This document shows positions 52,397-60,335 of a stretch of DNA of 64,000 bases, piece by piece (the first letter of the stretch is position 1; each line of letters begins with the position of its first letter). The notes under the pieces were generated by a model. That model was not told where the DNA came from. It made no database searches and saw only the letters and a program-made list of their open reading frames with translations. This DNA is from Pedobacter steynii. Its GTDB lineage: Bacteria > Bacteroidota > Bacteroidia > Sphingobacteriales > Sphingobacteriaceae. The DNA lies in assembly GCF_900103665.1 (NCBI RefSeq), contig NZ_FNGY01000001.1:248001-312000 (forward strand), written 5' to 3'. The position numbers and the translations under genes were made by a program.

Positions 52397-52999
52397 TTAG
52401 TCTACGGTTGTGTCATTGCTTACATAGAGTAGTACATTTTGGGTAATGTCAATCAGATAAATGACCTCTATCAGCTTTTCCAGATACTCTTTCACAAGTA
52501 CCATGACACTTCCGTCCTCAATAACTTCATCAATGGTCATCTGACGATAAGCATATTCAACAATCCGACTTAACATTAACCGCCATTCGTTCAGGCTTAG
52601 AAAACTGAAAAAATCTTTAAAAAAGCAATGGGTGTTTTTAATCTCTTCCTGAGAAAGGTTTTTAAAATGGGTGCTTATTAATACGTTGCAATAACGGGTG
52701 AGGTCTTTTGCACAAGGTGAGGCATTGGAAGAAGCACAATGAAGCGAGAACTTTGTACCCTTACAAAAGAAGATGTGTCCGGCTTCTAAAAGTTTAAGTA
52801 AACATCTGTAATTGTAAAAATACTCTTCGCTTTTACCGTGCTGTGTGGTGCTACATGCAGAGCGAATCAGGTCGTGGATTTGTGTGCGGAATGCTTCAAT
52901 GTCAATTTCATGTCTGCAAAAGTCCGCAATGAAGGTGTGAGGGTTTAAGATCTGCTTATCCGTAAGCTGATTGTACCGAAGGTTTCTTTTTTTGCTCAT
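52397..52999 (-). CDS. uncharacterised island protein
   Basis: A 200-residue protein from the start chosen at 52999 (MSKKRNLRYNQLTDKQIL); an earlier Met at 53053 would extend it into the structured repeat at 53035-53120, which is unlikely to be coding. Mostly helical, Cys-containing and soluble (HDLIRSACSTTQHGKSEEYF; SRIVEYAYRQMTIDEVIEDG). I see no known domain. It is followed 4 bases later by the helix-turn-helix gene, so the two are co-expressed. A role in element maintenance is possible but not shown. Confidence 0.55.
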   Translation of the reverse strand: MSKKRNLRYNQLTDKQILNPHTFIADFCRHEIDIEAFRTQIHDLIRSACSTTQHGKSEEYFYNYRCLLKLLEAGHIFFCKGTKFSLHCASSNASPCAKDLTRYCNVLISTHFKNLSQEEIKNTHCFFKDFFSFLSLNEWRLMLSRIVEYAYRQMTIDEVIEDGSVMVLVKEYLEKLIEVIYLIDITQNVLLYVSNDTTVD

Positions 53000-53034
53000 A
53001 ATTTTGAAAATTAATTGAGCCCTGGAGATGCAGA

Positions 53035-53205
53035 AATAGGTGCGGAACTGCATCTCGTGGTTGCATAAAAGTTTCTGAAGCCTTACGTAACACGAGTGTA
53101 CAGCAGTCCCGCACCTATTTTAGGAATATGCAAATATAGCATATTAGTAAATAGGCTTGGTATTCTGCTGTCTTGCGTTACGGCTTCAGAAATGCAACCG
53201 CAAGA
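53035..53205. repeat. pair of inverted structured repeats with complementary loops
   Basis: Hairpin 1 (53035-53120) has an outer stem AATAGGTGCGG-ACTG pairing with CAGT-CCGCACCTATT and an inner stem CTCGTG (53054-53059) / CACGAG (53091-53096). Hairpin 2 (53171-53205) has the stem TCTTGCG / CGCAAGA. Loop 1 contains TTTCTGAAGCC (53072-53082) and loop 2 its exact complement GGCTTCAGAAA (53182-53192). The two units are inverted copies of one element (GTTGCAT...TTCTGAAGCC...GTAAC) whose stems differ by compensating changes, so base pairing appears to be conserved. It lies between divergent genes. It could be a REP-like element, a structured RNA or a recombination site. Confidence 0.6.
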
Positions 53206-53278
53206 CCCTTAATGTCTTAATAACTGTTTATTATCGCATATATAATTATTTAATACTCTAAGATAAGGATATAGCTTG

Positions 53279-53327
53279 TATACTCCAAATAAAAATACTC
53301 TTTTTATGGAGTGTGTTAAAATGGAGT
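53279..53327 (+). promoter_or_regulatory. repeated operator half-sites before the XRE gene
   Basis: ACTCCA (53282-53287), TGGAGT (53307-53312) and TGGAGT (53322-53327) form an inverted and direct set of half-sites in the ~70 bases upstream of the XRE gene, as expected for autoregulation by that protein. Confidence 0.5.
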
Positions 53328-53346
53328 ATTTGCTTTACTTTATTTC

Positions 53347-53604
53347 ATGGCAAACAAGAATCTTTTAACAAGTGAACAAGAATTAAAGAAGATAGGTTTA
53401 AGACTTAAAGGCCTTCGTAAATCCAAAGGTTACACAAGTCCAGATACGTTTTCTTATGAGAATAACTTGAATCGTTCTCAGTATGGTAAGTATGAGGCTG
53501 GAAGCGCAAATATAACTATTGGCACATTGATCAATATTTTAAATTGCTTCGGTGTGAGCCTGAGTGAGTTTTTCAATGAAGAATATGAAAATCTAAATAA
53601 ATAG
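53347..53604 (+). CDS. XRE-family transcriptional regulator
   Basis: An 85-residue protein that is almost entirely one helix-turn-helix domain: ELKKIGLRLKGLRKSKGYTS, FSYENNLNRSQYGKYEAGSA, then NITIGTLINILNCFGVSLSE. It is likely a dimeric repressor. The upstream half-sites (53279-53327) suggest it controls its own transcript, which continues into the three genes after it (gap 31 bases to the next). Confidence 0.85.
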   Translation: MANKNLLTSEQELKKIGLRLKGLRKSKGYTSPDTFSYENNLNRSQYGKYEAGSANITIGTLINILNCFGVSLSEFFNEEYENLNK

Positions 53605-53635
53605 TGGGCTAGGAGCTGAATGCAAACCATAAAAA

Positions 53636-54211
53636 ATGAAAGTATATAATCTCTCAGCTGATTTAAAGGAGTTTATGGAAAGGTCAAGCACAAATATTTT
53701 TCTGTCGAAGGCCAGGGAATTTGTCTTTCTTTTAGAAACTCCAGATATCGATAAAAATGTGTTTTATTCGGAAGCACATGTAAAGCTTTTAGAGCTTTAT
53801 TATGCAGGACATAAGTTAGACTTAATTGAATTAAAATATTCCTCTGCTGAAAGTGGGATTAACAATGATTTTGAAAACAAGAATGTTAATCTGATTTCTG
53901 AGCTTGGATTACAAGAATATTATTGGGAGGTTCATGACCCAAGGTATTTCGAAATGAAGGAAGGGCTGGATGAAGGTACTTCTTTGTCAGACAAAGAAGC
54001 ATCACAAGGAATGCTATCTGATGATTTCATGGATATCTATGTGGATTTAAAAAAATCACTATCACAAATTGATAAAATGGAAACAGACGAAGCTATCGAA
54101 GATGCTTTTTGGCAATTGAAGTGGGGATTTTCAAATCATTGGGGGCATCACTGCATAAACGCATTGCGTTACCTTCACTATCTTAATTATGATGGAAAAA
54201 AAACGCTTTAG
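53636..54211 (+). CDS. DUF5063-like protein, immunity-type
   Basis: A 191-residue acidic soluble protein (ADLKEFMERSSTNIFLSKAR; LGLQEYYWEVHDPRYFEM; LKWGFSNHWGHHCINALRYL). The last stretch is the pattern I associate with DUF5063, a family common near polymorphic toxins and immunity genes in Bacteroidota. No toxin gene is present here. It starts 31 bases after the XRE gene, which probably controls it. Family assignment is moderate. Confidence 0.6.
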   Translation: MKVYNLSADLKEFMERSSTNIFLSKAREFVFLLETPDIDKNVFYSEAHVKLLELYYAGHKLDLIELKYSSAESGINNDFENKNVNLISELGLQEYYWEVHDPRYFEMKEGLDEGTSLSDKEASQGMLSDDFMDIYVDLKKSLSQIDKMETDEAIEDAFWQLKWGFSNHWGHHCINALRYLHYLNYDGKKTL

Positions 54212-54264
54212 TCTAACTGCAAATGTTAGTCAACCAGGTCTAATATATTCTTATAACACTTAAT

Positions 54265-54588
54265 ATGTGGATACCAATTTCATTAAAAAAATTAGAAAAT
54301 TTGATTTTAAGTGGAGAGTTAGAGCTTGAAGATGAATTATTGAATTTCTGGAACTTAATAAAAATAGAACCTCGAAAATGGCAAGAGGAAGAATACGGAG
54401 ATGAGGGAGGTGGATTCTGGGTTGTTGCAATTTTTGGAAATGAAGTTATCTATTACAACGACATTGAGGATGGGTTTAATATTTCAGAATATAAAACCTA
54501 TGGACAGATTCGGGAGTATCACTGTAGTCAAAGTGAACTTAATTGGACTGTAATTGGACTTTACGAACGTATTAAAATTAAAAACTAA
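54265..54588 (+). CDS. small immunity-like protein
   Basis: A 107-residue acidic protein (MWIPISLKKLENLILSGELE; EDELLNFWNLIKIEPRKWQE; YNDIEDGFNISEYKTYGQIR). Size, acidity and high Trp/Tyr content are those of immunity proteins found in arrays next to toxins, but I recognise no named family. It lies 54 bases after the DUF5063-like gene and 4 bases before the next. Confidence 0.5.
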   Translation: MWIPISLKKLENLILSGELELEDELLNFWNLIKIEPRKWQEEEYGDEGGGFWVVAIFGNEVIYYNDIEDGFNISEYKTYGQIREYHCSQSELNWTVIGLYERIKIKN

Positions 54589-54592
54589 AAAA

Positions 54593-55282
54593 ATGGACTG
54601 GAGATATAATACTATATGGTTTGAGCAATTAGAGCAAGGCGATTTCTTTACAAAGGATTTTAAAGAAAACTCTATTTCTACCGATAATAAGGATTTTGGA
54701 AGTGCTAAATATGCTATCTTATGGTATTTAAAAAGAAAGCTAGGCTCATTTGATAATTTATGTGATTCAGATAGATTACTCTATCTTGAATTAAACTGGG
54801 CTAATATTACAGATTTTACTGGAATTGGAAAGTTCAATAACTTGAAAAGACTTGAACTTCATTCTTGTGTGAAACTTGAGAGCGATAATGGTTTAAATCA
54901 ATTGAGTGATAGTATTGAGTTTTTGCATATAAATCAATCGAAGAAATTCAAATTTGACCATGAACTGTGTGAACTTAAAAAGCTAAAGGTTTTGCGCTTA
55001 AATAGCTGTGGTCCAATTGAAAGTCTTGATTTTTTAAGTCACTTGCCTAGCCTAGTTGACTTTCGTTTTGTTAATACAAATGTTTTAGATGGTAACCTTA
55101 ACCCAGTTTTAGAGCATCCGACAATAAGATCGGTGGGTTTTTTCAATAAAAGGCACTACAATCTTAAAGAAGACAAATTAACTTTAGAACTCGGGAATAA
55201 GTTCTCAGAAGAGCATAAAACCTTCGCTTATAAAGGAGATTACTCTACTTTCAGGATTGATTATGGAGATAACAACAGTTAA
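54593..55282 (+). CDS. leucine-rich-repeat-like protein, immunity-array type
   Basis: A 229-residue protein from the start chosen at 54593 (MDWRYNTIWFEQLEQGDFF); an earlier Met at 54554 overlaps the previous gene. Repeats of ~22-24 residues with spaced Leu (LLYLELNWANITDFTGIGKF; LKRLELHSCVKLES; LKVLRLNSCGPIESLDFLSH) form a short leucine-rich-repeat solenoid. Such proteins appear in immunity arrays and as protein-binding modules. It is the last gene before the integrase, ending 111 bases from it on the opposite strand. Confidence 0.6.
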   Translation: MDWRYNTIWFEQLEQGDFFTKDFKENSISTDNKDFGSAKYAILWYLKRKLGSFDNLCDSDRLLYLELNWANITDFTGIGKFNNLKRLELHSCVKLESDNGLNQLSDSIEFLHINQSKKFKFDHELCELKKLKVLRLNSCGPIESLDFLSHLPSLVDFRFVNTNVLDGNLNPVLEHPTIRSVGFFNKRHYNLKEDKLTLELGNKFSEEHKTFAYKGDYSTFRIDYGDNNS

Positions 55283-55289
55283 AATCTGC

Positions 55290-55393
55290 TAAACAAGAAA
55301 AACGGAAATGATCTCCGACCATTCCCGCTTTATAAATTAACGCTCTCATATATAAAGACGCTAAGGAGCGTTAAATATTGTGTGCCCTGCAGA
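55290..55393. repeat. integrase-downstream region, present in a second copy at 45328
   Basis: About 70 bases (55290-55360) are nearly identical to 45328-45397, with further similarity beyond. The sequence has GGAAATGATCTCCGACCATT followed by CCCGC. It is a conserved right-end part of this element family. Confidence 0.7.
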
Positions 55394-56611
55394 TTAAATT
55401 ACTGCATATTTCTTTTTCAATAGCGCCATATCAGCACCAACCTTAATATCCAGTATTTTTGCATAATGTTGAGTAGTTTGGATATTTGTATGACCGAGCA
55501 TTTTTGAAACACTTTCTATAGGAATTCCATTCAGTAAGGTAACAGTTGTCGCAAATGTATGCCGGGCAATGTGAAAGGTTATTGGTTTGTCTATACCGCA
55601 GAAGTCAGCTATTTCCTTTAGATAGCTATTCATCTTCTGATTGCTTAAAACAGGAAACAGCAATCCGGTATTTAAGCAGATCCGGTTTTCCTGATATTGA
55701 TTTAATAGGGCAGAGGCCATCGGTAATAAAGGGATGCGTGCAGGAGTGTTGGTTTTCTCTCTTTTTATGGAAATCCATTTCTCGCCATCTATACCATTTA
55801 CAATGTCTATCCCTCTTAGATTTTTAACATCTATATACGAAAGGCCAGTGTAGCAGCAAAACAAAAAGATGTCTCTTACGTGAGTGAGCCTTTCAGTTGC
55901 CATCTTTTTACTAGTCATCAACAAAATCTCTTCAGCGTTGAGATAAACCCGATCTACTTTTTTGACTTTAGGTTTGTAGTTTAAGAACGGATCAATGCTT
56001 AACCAGCCATTGGAAAGGCAAATACGGATAATTTTACCGAAGTTCTTGAGATACTTCACGGCAGAGTTGTTTGCGCATTTACGGACAGAACGGAGGTAGT
56101 AGTCATACTCAGAAATGAAAGTATAGTCTACTTTTTTGATTTCAATATCTAGGAGACCATATTTCCACGTTAGGAAATCTATCGTGTGTTTTAATGATGT
56201 GCGGTAACGTTCCGCAGTTCCCTTCTTAAATTCACTTCCAATCAATGATTCCATTTTCAGGTTATGATCCTTAAAGACTTCAATTAAGGTCATACACTTC
56301 TCTGTCTTGCCCTGGAATTTATTACGCAGCGTTTCGGCAGTAATCATTTCATCTGCTTCCATTAAAAGACTGTGCGCTTCATAAACTTTAATCTGTAGGT
56401 GATCTAAGAAGGTATTCAGTGTCTTGATTTCTTCTTTATTACCATTTGCTCTGCCTACACGGGCATTCCATCTGAAGGATTCACAACTAGGTCCAGTGGT
56501 CACTTCTGATCGGTTACCATTCACTGTGATACGTAAATAGATAGGGGCAACGCCTTTTTGATAATTCTTTGGCTTCTTCATGTAGAAGAGCAAGCTGAAA
56601 TTGGTTTTCAT
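55394..56611 (-). CDS. int: tyrosine-family site-specific integrase
   Basis: A 405-residue integrase from the start chosen at 56611 (MKTNFSLLFYMKKPKNYQKG); a further upstream Met at 56665 would add 18 residues of border sequence. The arm/SAM-like N-terminal domain spans about 1-210. The C-terminal catalytic domain has LFCCYTGLSYIDVKNL (first Arg region lost to Gly-Leu, as is common in this family), HIARHTFATTVTLLNGI (His-x-x-Arg), MLGHTNIQTTQHYAKI (His and catalytic Tyr). This is the Bacteroidota CTn/island type. It points away from the tRNA it targets, 253 bases from it. It probably integrates the element at the tRNA-Ser 3' end. Confidence 0.93.
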   Translation of the reverse strand: MKTNFSLLFYMKKPKNYQKGVAPIYLRITVNGNRSEVTTGPSCESFRWNARVGRANGNKEEIKTLNTFLDHLQIKVYEAHSLLMEADEMITAETLRNKFQGKTEKCMTLIEVFKDHNLKMESLIGSEFKKGTAERYRTSLKHTIDFLTWKYGLLDIEIKKVDYTFISEYDYYLRSVRKCANNSAVKYLKNFGKIIRICLSNGWLSIDPFLNYKPKVKKVDRVYLNAEEILLMTSKKMATERLTHVRDIFLFCCYTGLSYIDVKNLRGIDIVNGIDGEKWISIKREKTNTPARIPLLPMASALLNQYQENRICLNTGLLFPVLSNQKMNSYLKEIADFCGIDKPITFHIARHTFATTVTLLNGIPIESVSKMLGHTNIQTTQHYAKILDIKVGADMALLKKKYAVI

Positions 56612-56863
56612 AATGTTAAACATTAAAAAGTAAACAAATTTAGCCTTGCAGTGATTGAGAATCAAGATGTTTAGTCTTGTAGCCTGTTCAATATCAGTTT
56701 AATATTTAATTTCTGGTGCATCGTTTTCTTTTAAAGATTTATTCACCGAATCACTCACCAATCTTTTGAAAATTAATGAGAGTTTTAATACCCAACTAAA
56801 ATCAAAAAAAGCCTGAAATCTTACGATTCCAGGCTTTTTGTATGGCTTTGATCACCATTTGGC
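56612..56863. repeat. right end of the island between integrase and tRNA-Ser
   Basis: Contains the integrase-upstream sequence (shared with 43455 and 47370), the 17-base motif TCACCGAATCACTCACC (56743-56759), and the terminator region GCCTGAAATCTTACGATTCC (56810-56842) repeated at 45490 and 47550. It supports the view that these blocks are ends of one element family. Confidence 0.75.
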
Positions 56864-56949
56864 GGAGAGTGGGGGATTCGAACCCGCGGACCCTTTGACA
56901 AGTCAACAGTTTTCAAGACTGCCGCAATCGACCACTCTGCCAACTCTCC
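56864..56949 (-). tRNA. tRNA-Ser (UGA)
   Basis: 86 bases with the acceptor stem GGAGAGT / ACTCTCC and the long variable arm of tRNA-Ser. The anticodon loop is CTTGAAA (stem GCAGT / ACTGT), giving UGA. The T-arm reads GGGTTCGAATCCC. CCA is not encoded. Its 3' end is the attachment site of the island. Confidence 0.95.
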
Positions 56950-57103
56950 GGCGCAAAAGTACAAATCCTAACTGGTTTTCCAAATAAAGATTGAAATATT
57001 TTAAAATATTTTGTAAAACGGCCTTTTTTCAGTCCTTAAGGGCAAAAAACAACCTGTTTTTCTTTTACAGTGACACTCATTTCAATATTTTTCTACCTTG
57101 ATT

Positions 57104-58048
57104 TTAAAAGATAAGCTCCATTTGGATGTTACATCTTTCATATGGAGAAGGAATTCCTGTGATTTTTTTGAAGCCAAGCTTATGATAGAGGTTGATTGCC
57201 GGTTTCAAAATCGTATTGCTTTCCAGGTACAATCCTTTAGCTCCTTCCTCTTTTGCTTTCTGAATTAATGCATTCCCCAGCATAAAGCCAATGCCTTTTC
57301 CTTTTGCTTCATCTGATACCGCCATCTTAGCCAGTTCAAAAGTGTTGTTCTCCATTTTGATCAACGAACAGGTACCTATAGGGCTTCCCTGGTACAGTGC
57401 AATGAAAATAAAGCCTCCTTTATCCAGTATGTACTCTTTAGGATGGTCCAGCGAGTTAAAATCGGCTTCTTCCATTTTAAAATAGGTGGTGATCCAATCC
57501 TGATTCAGCTTTTTAAATGCCTGCTGATAACTGTCATTATAGGGGACGATCTCTACCGCTTTGCTTTCTCTCAATTTCTTTTCTTCTTCCACTCTCTTCA
57601 ACATGCTCTTCTGACCTAACAGAAACTCCCATTCTTCAATGGCTTTCCAAAGGTTGTACTGGCTTTCACCAAGCATATTTTCAACCGCAGAATTTACATC
57701 CTCAAATTGAATCTTGGCACTTTCCTTAATCGCGAGTCCTTTGGCAGTGAGTTTCACGAAGTTCTTACGTGCATCTTCTTTACCCGGGCTTTCTTTCGCT
57801 ATCTTTTGTTTCACCATTTCTTTAACAATGGTACTCACAGAGGGGTGGGAGTGACCGATCTCCTGTGCAATTTGAGTAATTGATTTTTCAGCTCCACCAG
57901 AAAGTGCATAAACTACAGGAAACCATTTTGCCTGCAGCTCAATTCCGTATAGCGCATAGATTTCACCTGCCTGATCCATCATCAATTCACTTAATCTGCG
58001 GAGGCGACTTCCGATCGCCATCTTCCCAACGGTATTATAAATGTTCAT
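57104..58048 (-). CDS. fused MarR-type regulator and GNAT acetyltransferase
   Basis: A 314-residue protein. A MarR helix-turn-helix domain (~1-140) has SITQIAQEIGHSHPSVSTIV and MVKQKIAKESPGKEDARKNF. A GNAT domain (~160-310) has IALYQGSPIGTCSLIKMENN, then ELAKMAVSDEAKGKGIGFML (the acetyl-CoA P-loop) and LYLESNTILKPAINLYHKLG. Such MarR-GNAT fusions are known and link a repressor to acetylation of a small substrate. A strong palindromic repeat (58061-58080) just upstream suggests self-regulation. Confidence 0.9.
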   Translation of the reverse strand: MNIYNTVGKMAIGSRLRRLSELMMDQAGEIYALYGIELQAKWFPVVYALSGGAEKSITQIAQEIGHSHPSVSTIVKEMVKQKIAKESPGKEDARKNFVKLTAKGLAIKESAKIQFEDVNSAVENMLGESQYNLWKAIEEWEFLLGQKSMLKRVEEEKKLRESKAVEIVPYNDSYQQAFKKLNQDWITTYFKMEEADFNSLDHPKEYILDKGGFIFIALYQGSPIGTCSLIKMENNTFELAKMAVSDEAKGKGIGFMLGNALIQKAKEEGAKGLYLESNTILKPAINLYHKLGFKKITGIPSPYERCNIQMELIF

Positions 58049-58060
58049 CTGTATATTTAA

Positions 58061-58080
58061 TTACGTAATCAGTTACGTAA
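58061..58080 (-). promoter_or_regulatory. MarR-type operator candidate
   Basis: Two copies of the palindrome TTACGTAA (58061-58068 and 58073-58080), 4 bases apart, 13-32 bases before the start of the MarR-GNAT gene. A good candidate for its own binding site. Confidence 0.6.
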
Positions 58081-58205
58081 ATGTAATTATAGTTTTTAAT
58101 AATCAAATAGCTGCTGCTGTTTTATGACAATTCTCTAATGCTATGACCTGGGATTGCTTGCTGATCAGCCCAAAATGTTTAGTTTTGAAAGCAAGGCAAC
58201 CCTTT

Positions 58206-58718
58206 ATGAATTCAAGAGAATTTTTTTTAGCAGCATGTAATAAAATCAGTGACGGGCTTTGTGATTTTGGATTTAAAGCTAGTCAGCAGTGTCAAAGTTT
58301 AAAAAAGACGACAGCTGATAAAGACATTACTTTTGAAATCTTTTTTCAGTCCAGCTCCTTAAATAGTACTGGTTTTGTGAAGTTGCTGCCACATCTTCTT
58401 ATTTCTTCAAAACGGTTAAAGAAATGGCTAACGGAACAAGATGATGGAGAATTTGAGAACGCGATGATCTATGGAGAACAACTGGGATATATGACTCATT
58501 TTCAGGAATGGAAATTATGGAATGTTTCCGGAAACAAAAAAGAACAAGCGCAGGAATTCTTCCTCAATTATCTTGCTGATGCCGGAGGAAAGGGCAAAAT
58601 TCTGAATTTGTATAAAGAGTTGACAAAAGGCACGCAAATTAATTTAATGCATCATGAGTTCGTTGATGCGGCTTATGTGAAACTGGCCTTCTTAAATGGC
58701 CTTAAAACAAGTAAATAA
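58206..58718 (+). CDS. conserved soluble protein of unknown function
   Basis: A 170-residue protein from the start chosen at 58206 (MNSREFFLAACNKISDGLCD); the upstream extension to 58143 is unlikely. It is soluble and mixed alpha/beta (KKTTADKDITFEIFFQSSSL; IYGEQLGYMTHFQEWKLWNV; INLMHHEFVDAAYVKLAFLN). The start slightly resembles DUF4304-type proteins, but I cannot confirm this. It is divergent from the MarR-GNAT gene. Confidence 0.55.
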   Translation: MNSREFFLAACNKISDGLCDFGFKASQQCQSLKKTTADKDITFEIFFQSSSLNSTGFVKLLPHLLISSKRLKKWLTEQDDGEFENAMIYGEQLGYMTHFQEWKLWNVSGNKKEQAQEFFLNYLADAGGKGKILNLYKELTKGTQINLMHHEFVDAAYVKLAFLNGLKTSK

Positions 58719-58837
58719 GTGCATCAATATCCTATTGTCTGATTTGCCCCCTGAATATGTCGTTTTTACACTACTCTAAACCAGGAATTCGGACTTAATT
58801 TTGAAATGGTAAATGAACCTTAAACAAACCAATCAAA

Positions 58838-59206
58838 ATGAAAAAGAATAAAATAATTTATTGGATTACAACCACCCTTATTTTTCTGTTCGAAGGCGTG
58901 ATGCCTGCATTAACTTCTCAAACGGAACTTGCGAAAGAAGGAATCAGACACCTGGGATATCCGGACTATTTCGGAGTAATGCTCGTGGTGTTTAAAGTGC
59001 TGGGCTCAATAGCCTTGATTATTCCAAAAACACCTAAACGTATAAAAGAATGGGCTTATGCGGGCTTTGGGTTTGACTTTATTGCGGCCAGTGTAAGTCA
59101 TTTTGCCGTGGATGGCTTTGGCTTTAACGGTTTCTTCCCGTTAATTGTGATGGCAATTCTGGCGGTATCTTACATCTACTATCATAAGATCAGCGATACG
59201 CTTTAA
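58838..59206 (+). CDS. DoxX-like small membrane protein
   Basis: A 122-residue protein with four membrane segments (IIYWITTTLIFLFEGVMPAL; GVMLVVFKVLGSIALIIP; WAYAGFGFDFIAASVSHFAV; FFPLIVMAILAVSYIYYH) in the DoxX-like arrangement. This family is widespread, with roles in quinone/thiol redox or stress. It is monocistronic and closed by a strong terminator. Confidence 0.82.
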   Translation: MKKNKIIYWITTTLIFLFEGVMPALTSQTELAKEGIRHLGYPDYFGVMLVVFKVLGSIALIIPKTPKRIKEWAYAGFGFDFIAASVSHFAVDGFGFNGFFPLIVMAILAVSYIYYHKISDTL

Positions 59207-59232
59207 CCAGTAAGCTTATATTGAAGAATTTC

Positions 59233-59262
59233 ATTCCGGTACAATATAGATTGTACCGGAAT
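59233..59262. terminator. hairpin terminator, likely bidirectional
   Basis: Perfect 13-bp stem ATTCCGGTACAAT / ATTGTACCGGAAT with a 4-base loop and trailing T residues, between the DoxX gene (+) and the minus-strand gene ending at 59268. Confidence 0.88.
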
Positions 59263-59267
59263 TTTTA

Positions 59268-59528
59268 TTATTTACCGCCCTTGCTTTCTTTTAAATTTTC
59301 AAGGTAGGTCTCTAAAATGCTTTTTAAGTAAAGTTCAGGCTTTGGCATCGTAATGATTGCTCCTGGTTCTTTATCCTGAGATTGTTTAATGTAATTGGCT
59401 TTTATCTTTCCCCAATCCAGAGAATAAAGCTGAATAAAGGTGTCAACGAATTGTTTGTCTGTATAATCTTTTGGAAGCTTACTCAGTACGACTGCAATTT
59501 TCTCTTCTTTTCTATGTAATACTGCCAT
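59268..59528 (-). CDS. small uncharacterised protein
   Basis: An 86-residue charged, helical protein (MAVLHRKEEKIAVVLSKLPK; DWGKIKANYIKQSQDK; YLKSILETYLENLKESKGGK). No known domain was recognised. It is the second of two minus-strand genes, 61 bases after the stop of the 188-residue gene, and may be co-transcribed with it. Confidence 0.5.
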   Translation of the reverse strand: MAVLHRKEEKIAVVLSKLPKDYTDKQFVDTFIQLYSLDWGKIKANYIKQSQDKEPGAIITMPKPELYLKSILETYLENLKESKGGK

Positions 59529-59589
59529 GTTGTTTTTTTCTTTCCAAAGCTACGAACTAATTTGATTTACACCTTATCATTCCAATGTT

Positions 59590-60156
59590 TTACTGGTTTT
59601 CCGTTAATTCCTCAAGATCGGATTTTATTCCCTTTATCTTTCTCGTTTCAAAATGTTCAATATATGCGGCTCTCGACTTGAATGTGGCATCCGGGTTTTG
59701 CTCATAGTATTCAATCGCTTTCAGGACCTTTTTATTCTTCCGTTTGTCTTTCGGTTTGTTTTCGAGATAGGCTTTGGTTTCGTTTCTGTCAAATCCAAAA
59801 AGTAGCTCTATGTCTACATACACCTGAAGATCTGTTCCTGCACTAAATTTAGCGTCATAAAGCATGTAGATATCCTCCATTTCCATATGCTTGTATAACA
59901 TAAATGCGCAAAGGTCTACCGTATAAACCGGTGTGTTTATTTGAGAAGCTTTTAATTCTTCGGTCAACAGCCACTTTATCAAAGGTTTGTCCGCTAACCC
60001 ATAATTATGATACAATTCAAAAATCAGGTCTTTTCGTTTCCAGTAATTCAAATCGAAGATTTCATAATAGCCGGTTTTGCCGTTATGAATAAACCTGAAG
60101 TCTTCCAGAATGGATTCTTCTTTTTCCGCCCGATAATTGTTAATGATTTCCTGCAT
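59590..60156 (-). CDS. uncharacterised protein
   Basis: A 188-residue soluble protein (MQEIINNYRAEKEESILEDF; WKRKDLIFELYHNYGLAD; KAYLENKPKDKRKNKKVLKA), helical and charged. No domain was recognised. It is likely co-transcribed with the small gene downstream on the same strand. Confidence 0.5.
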   Translation of the reverse strand: MQEIINNYRAEKEESILEDFRFIHNGKTGYYEIFDLNYWKRKDLIFELYHNYGLADKPLIKWLLTEELKASQINTPVYTVDLCAFMLYKHMEMEDIYMLYDAKFSAGTDLQVYVDIELLFGFDRNETKAYLENKPKDKRKNKKVLKAIEYYEQNPDATFKSRAAYIEHFETRKIKGIKSDLEELTENQ

Positions 60157-60335
60157 TATGGTTTAAACTGGTCTGAAATTATGCTTTTGAATCTGAGTAT
60201 TTGCTAACAAATATAATTATTTTAGTAAATATGAATCCTTAAAGCTATTTTCGTTAAAAGAATGACTCCTGTGTTTGACTGGAAAGACGATGATCTTTCA
60301 ATAATTAAACCTGGCGCATTTATGACCTGATTTAG

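Larger units (their letters stand above)
48640..56885. mobile_element. about 8.2-kb genomic island integrated at tRNA-Ser-UGA
   Basis: Bounded by a perfect 24-base direct repeat of the tRNA 3' end (begins GCGGAGAGTGGGGGATTCGA) at 48640-48663 and 56862-56885. The right end has a tyrosine integrase (55394-56611) reading away from the tRNA, the usual layout for such islands. The cargo is a membrane signalling trio, two small HTH/unknown genes, a paired structured repeat, an XRE regulator and immunity-like genes. No conjugation or relaxase genes are seen, so it is probably a small non-self-transmissible element or a reduced one. Confidence 0.75.

Noticed and set aside
53035-53205. Retron-type non-coding RNA
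   Set aside because: No reverse transcriptase gene is nearby, so this reading of the structured repeat was dropped.
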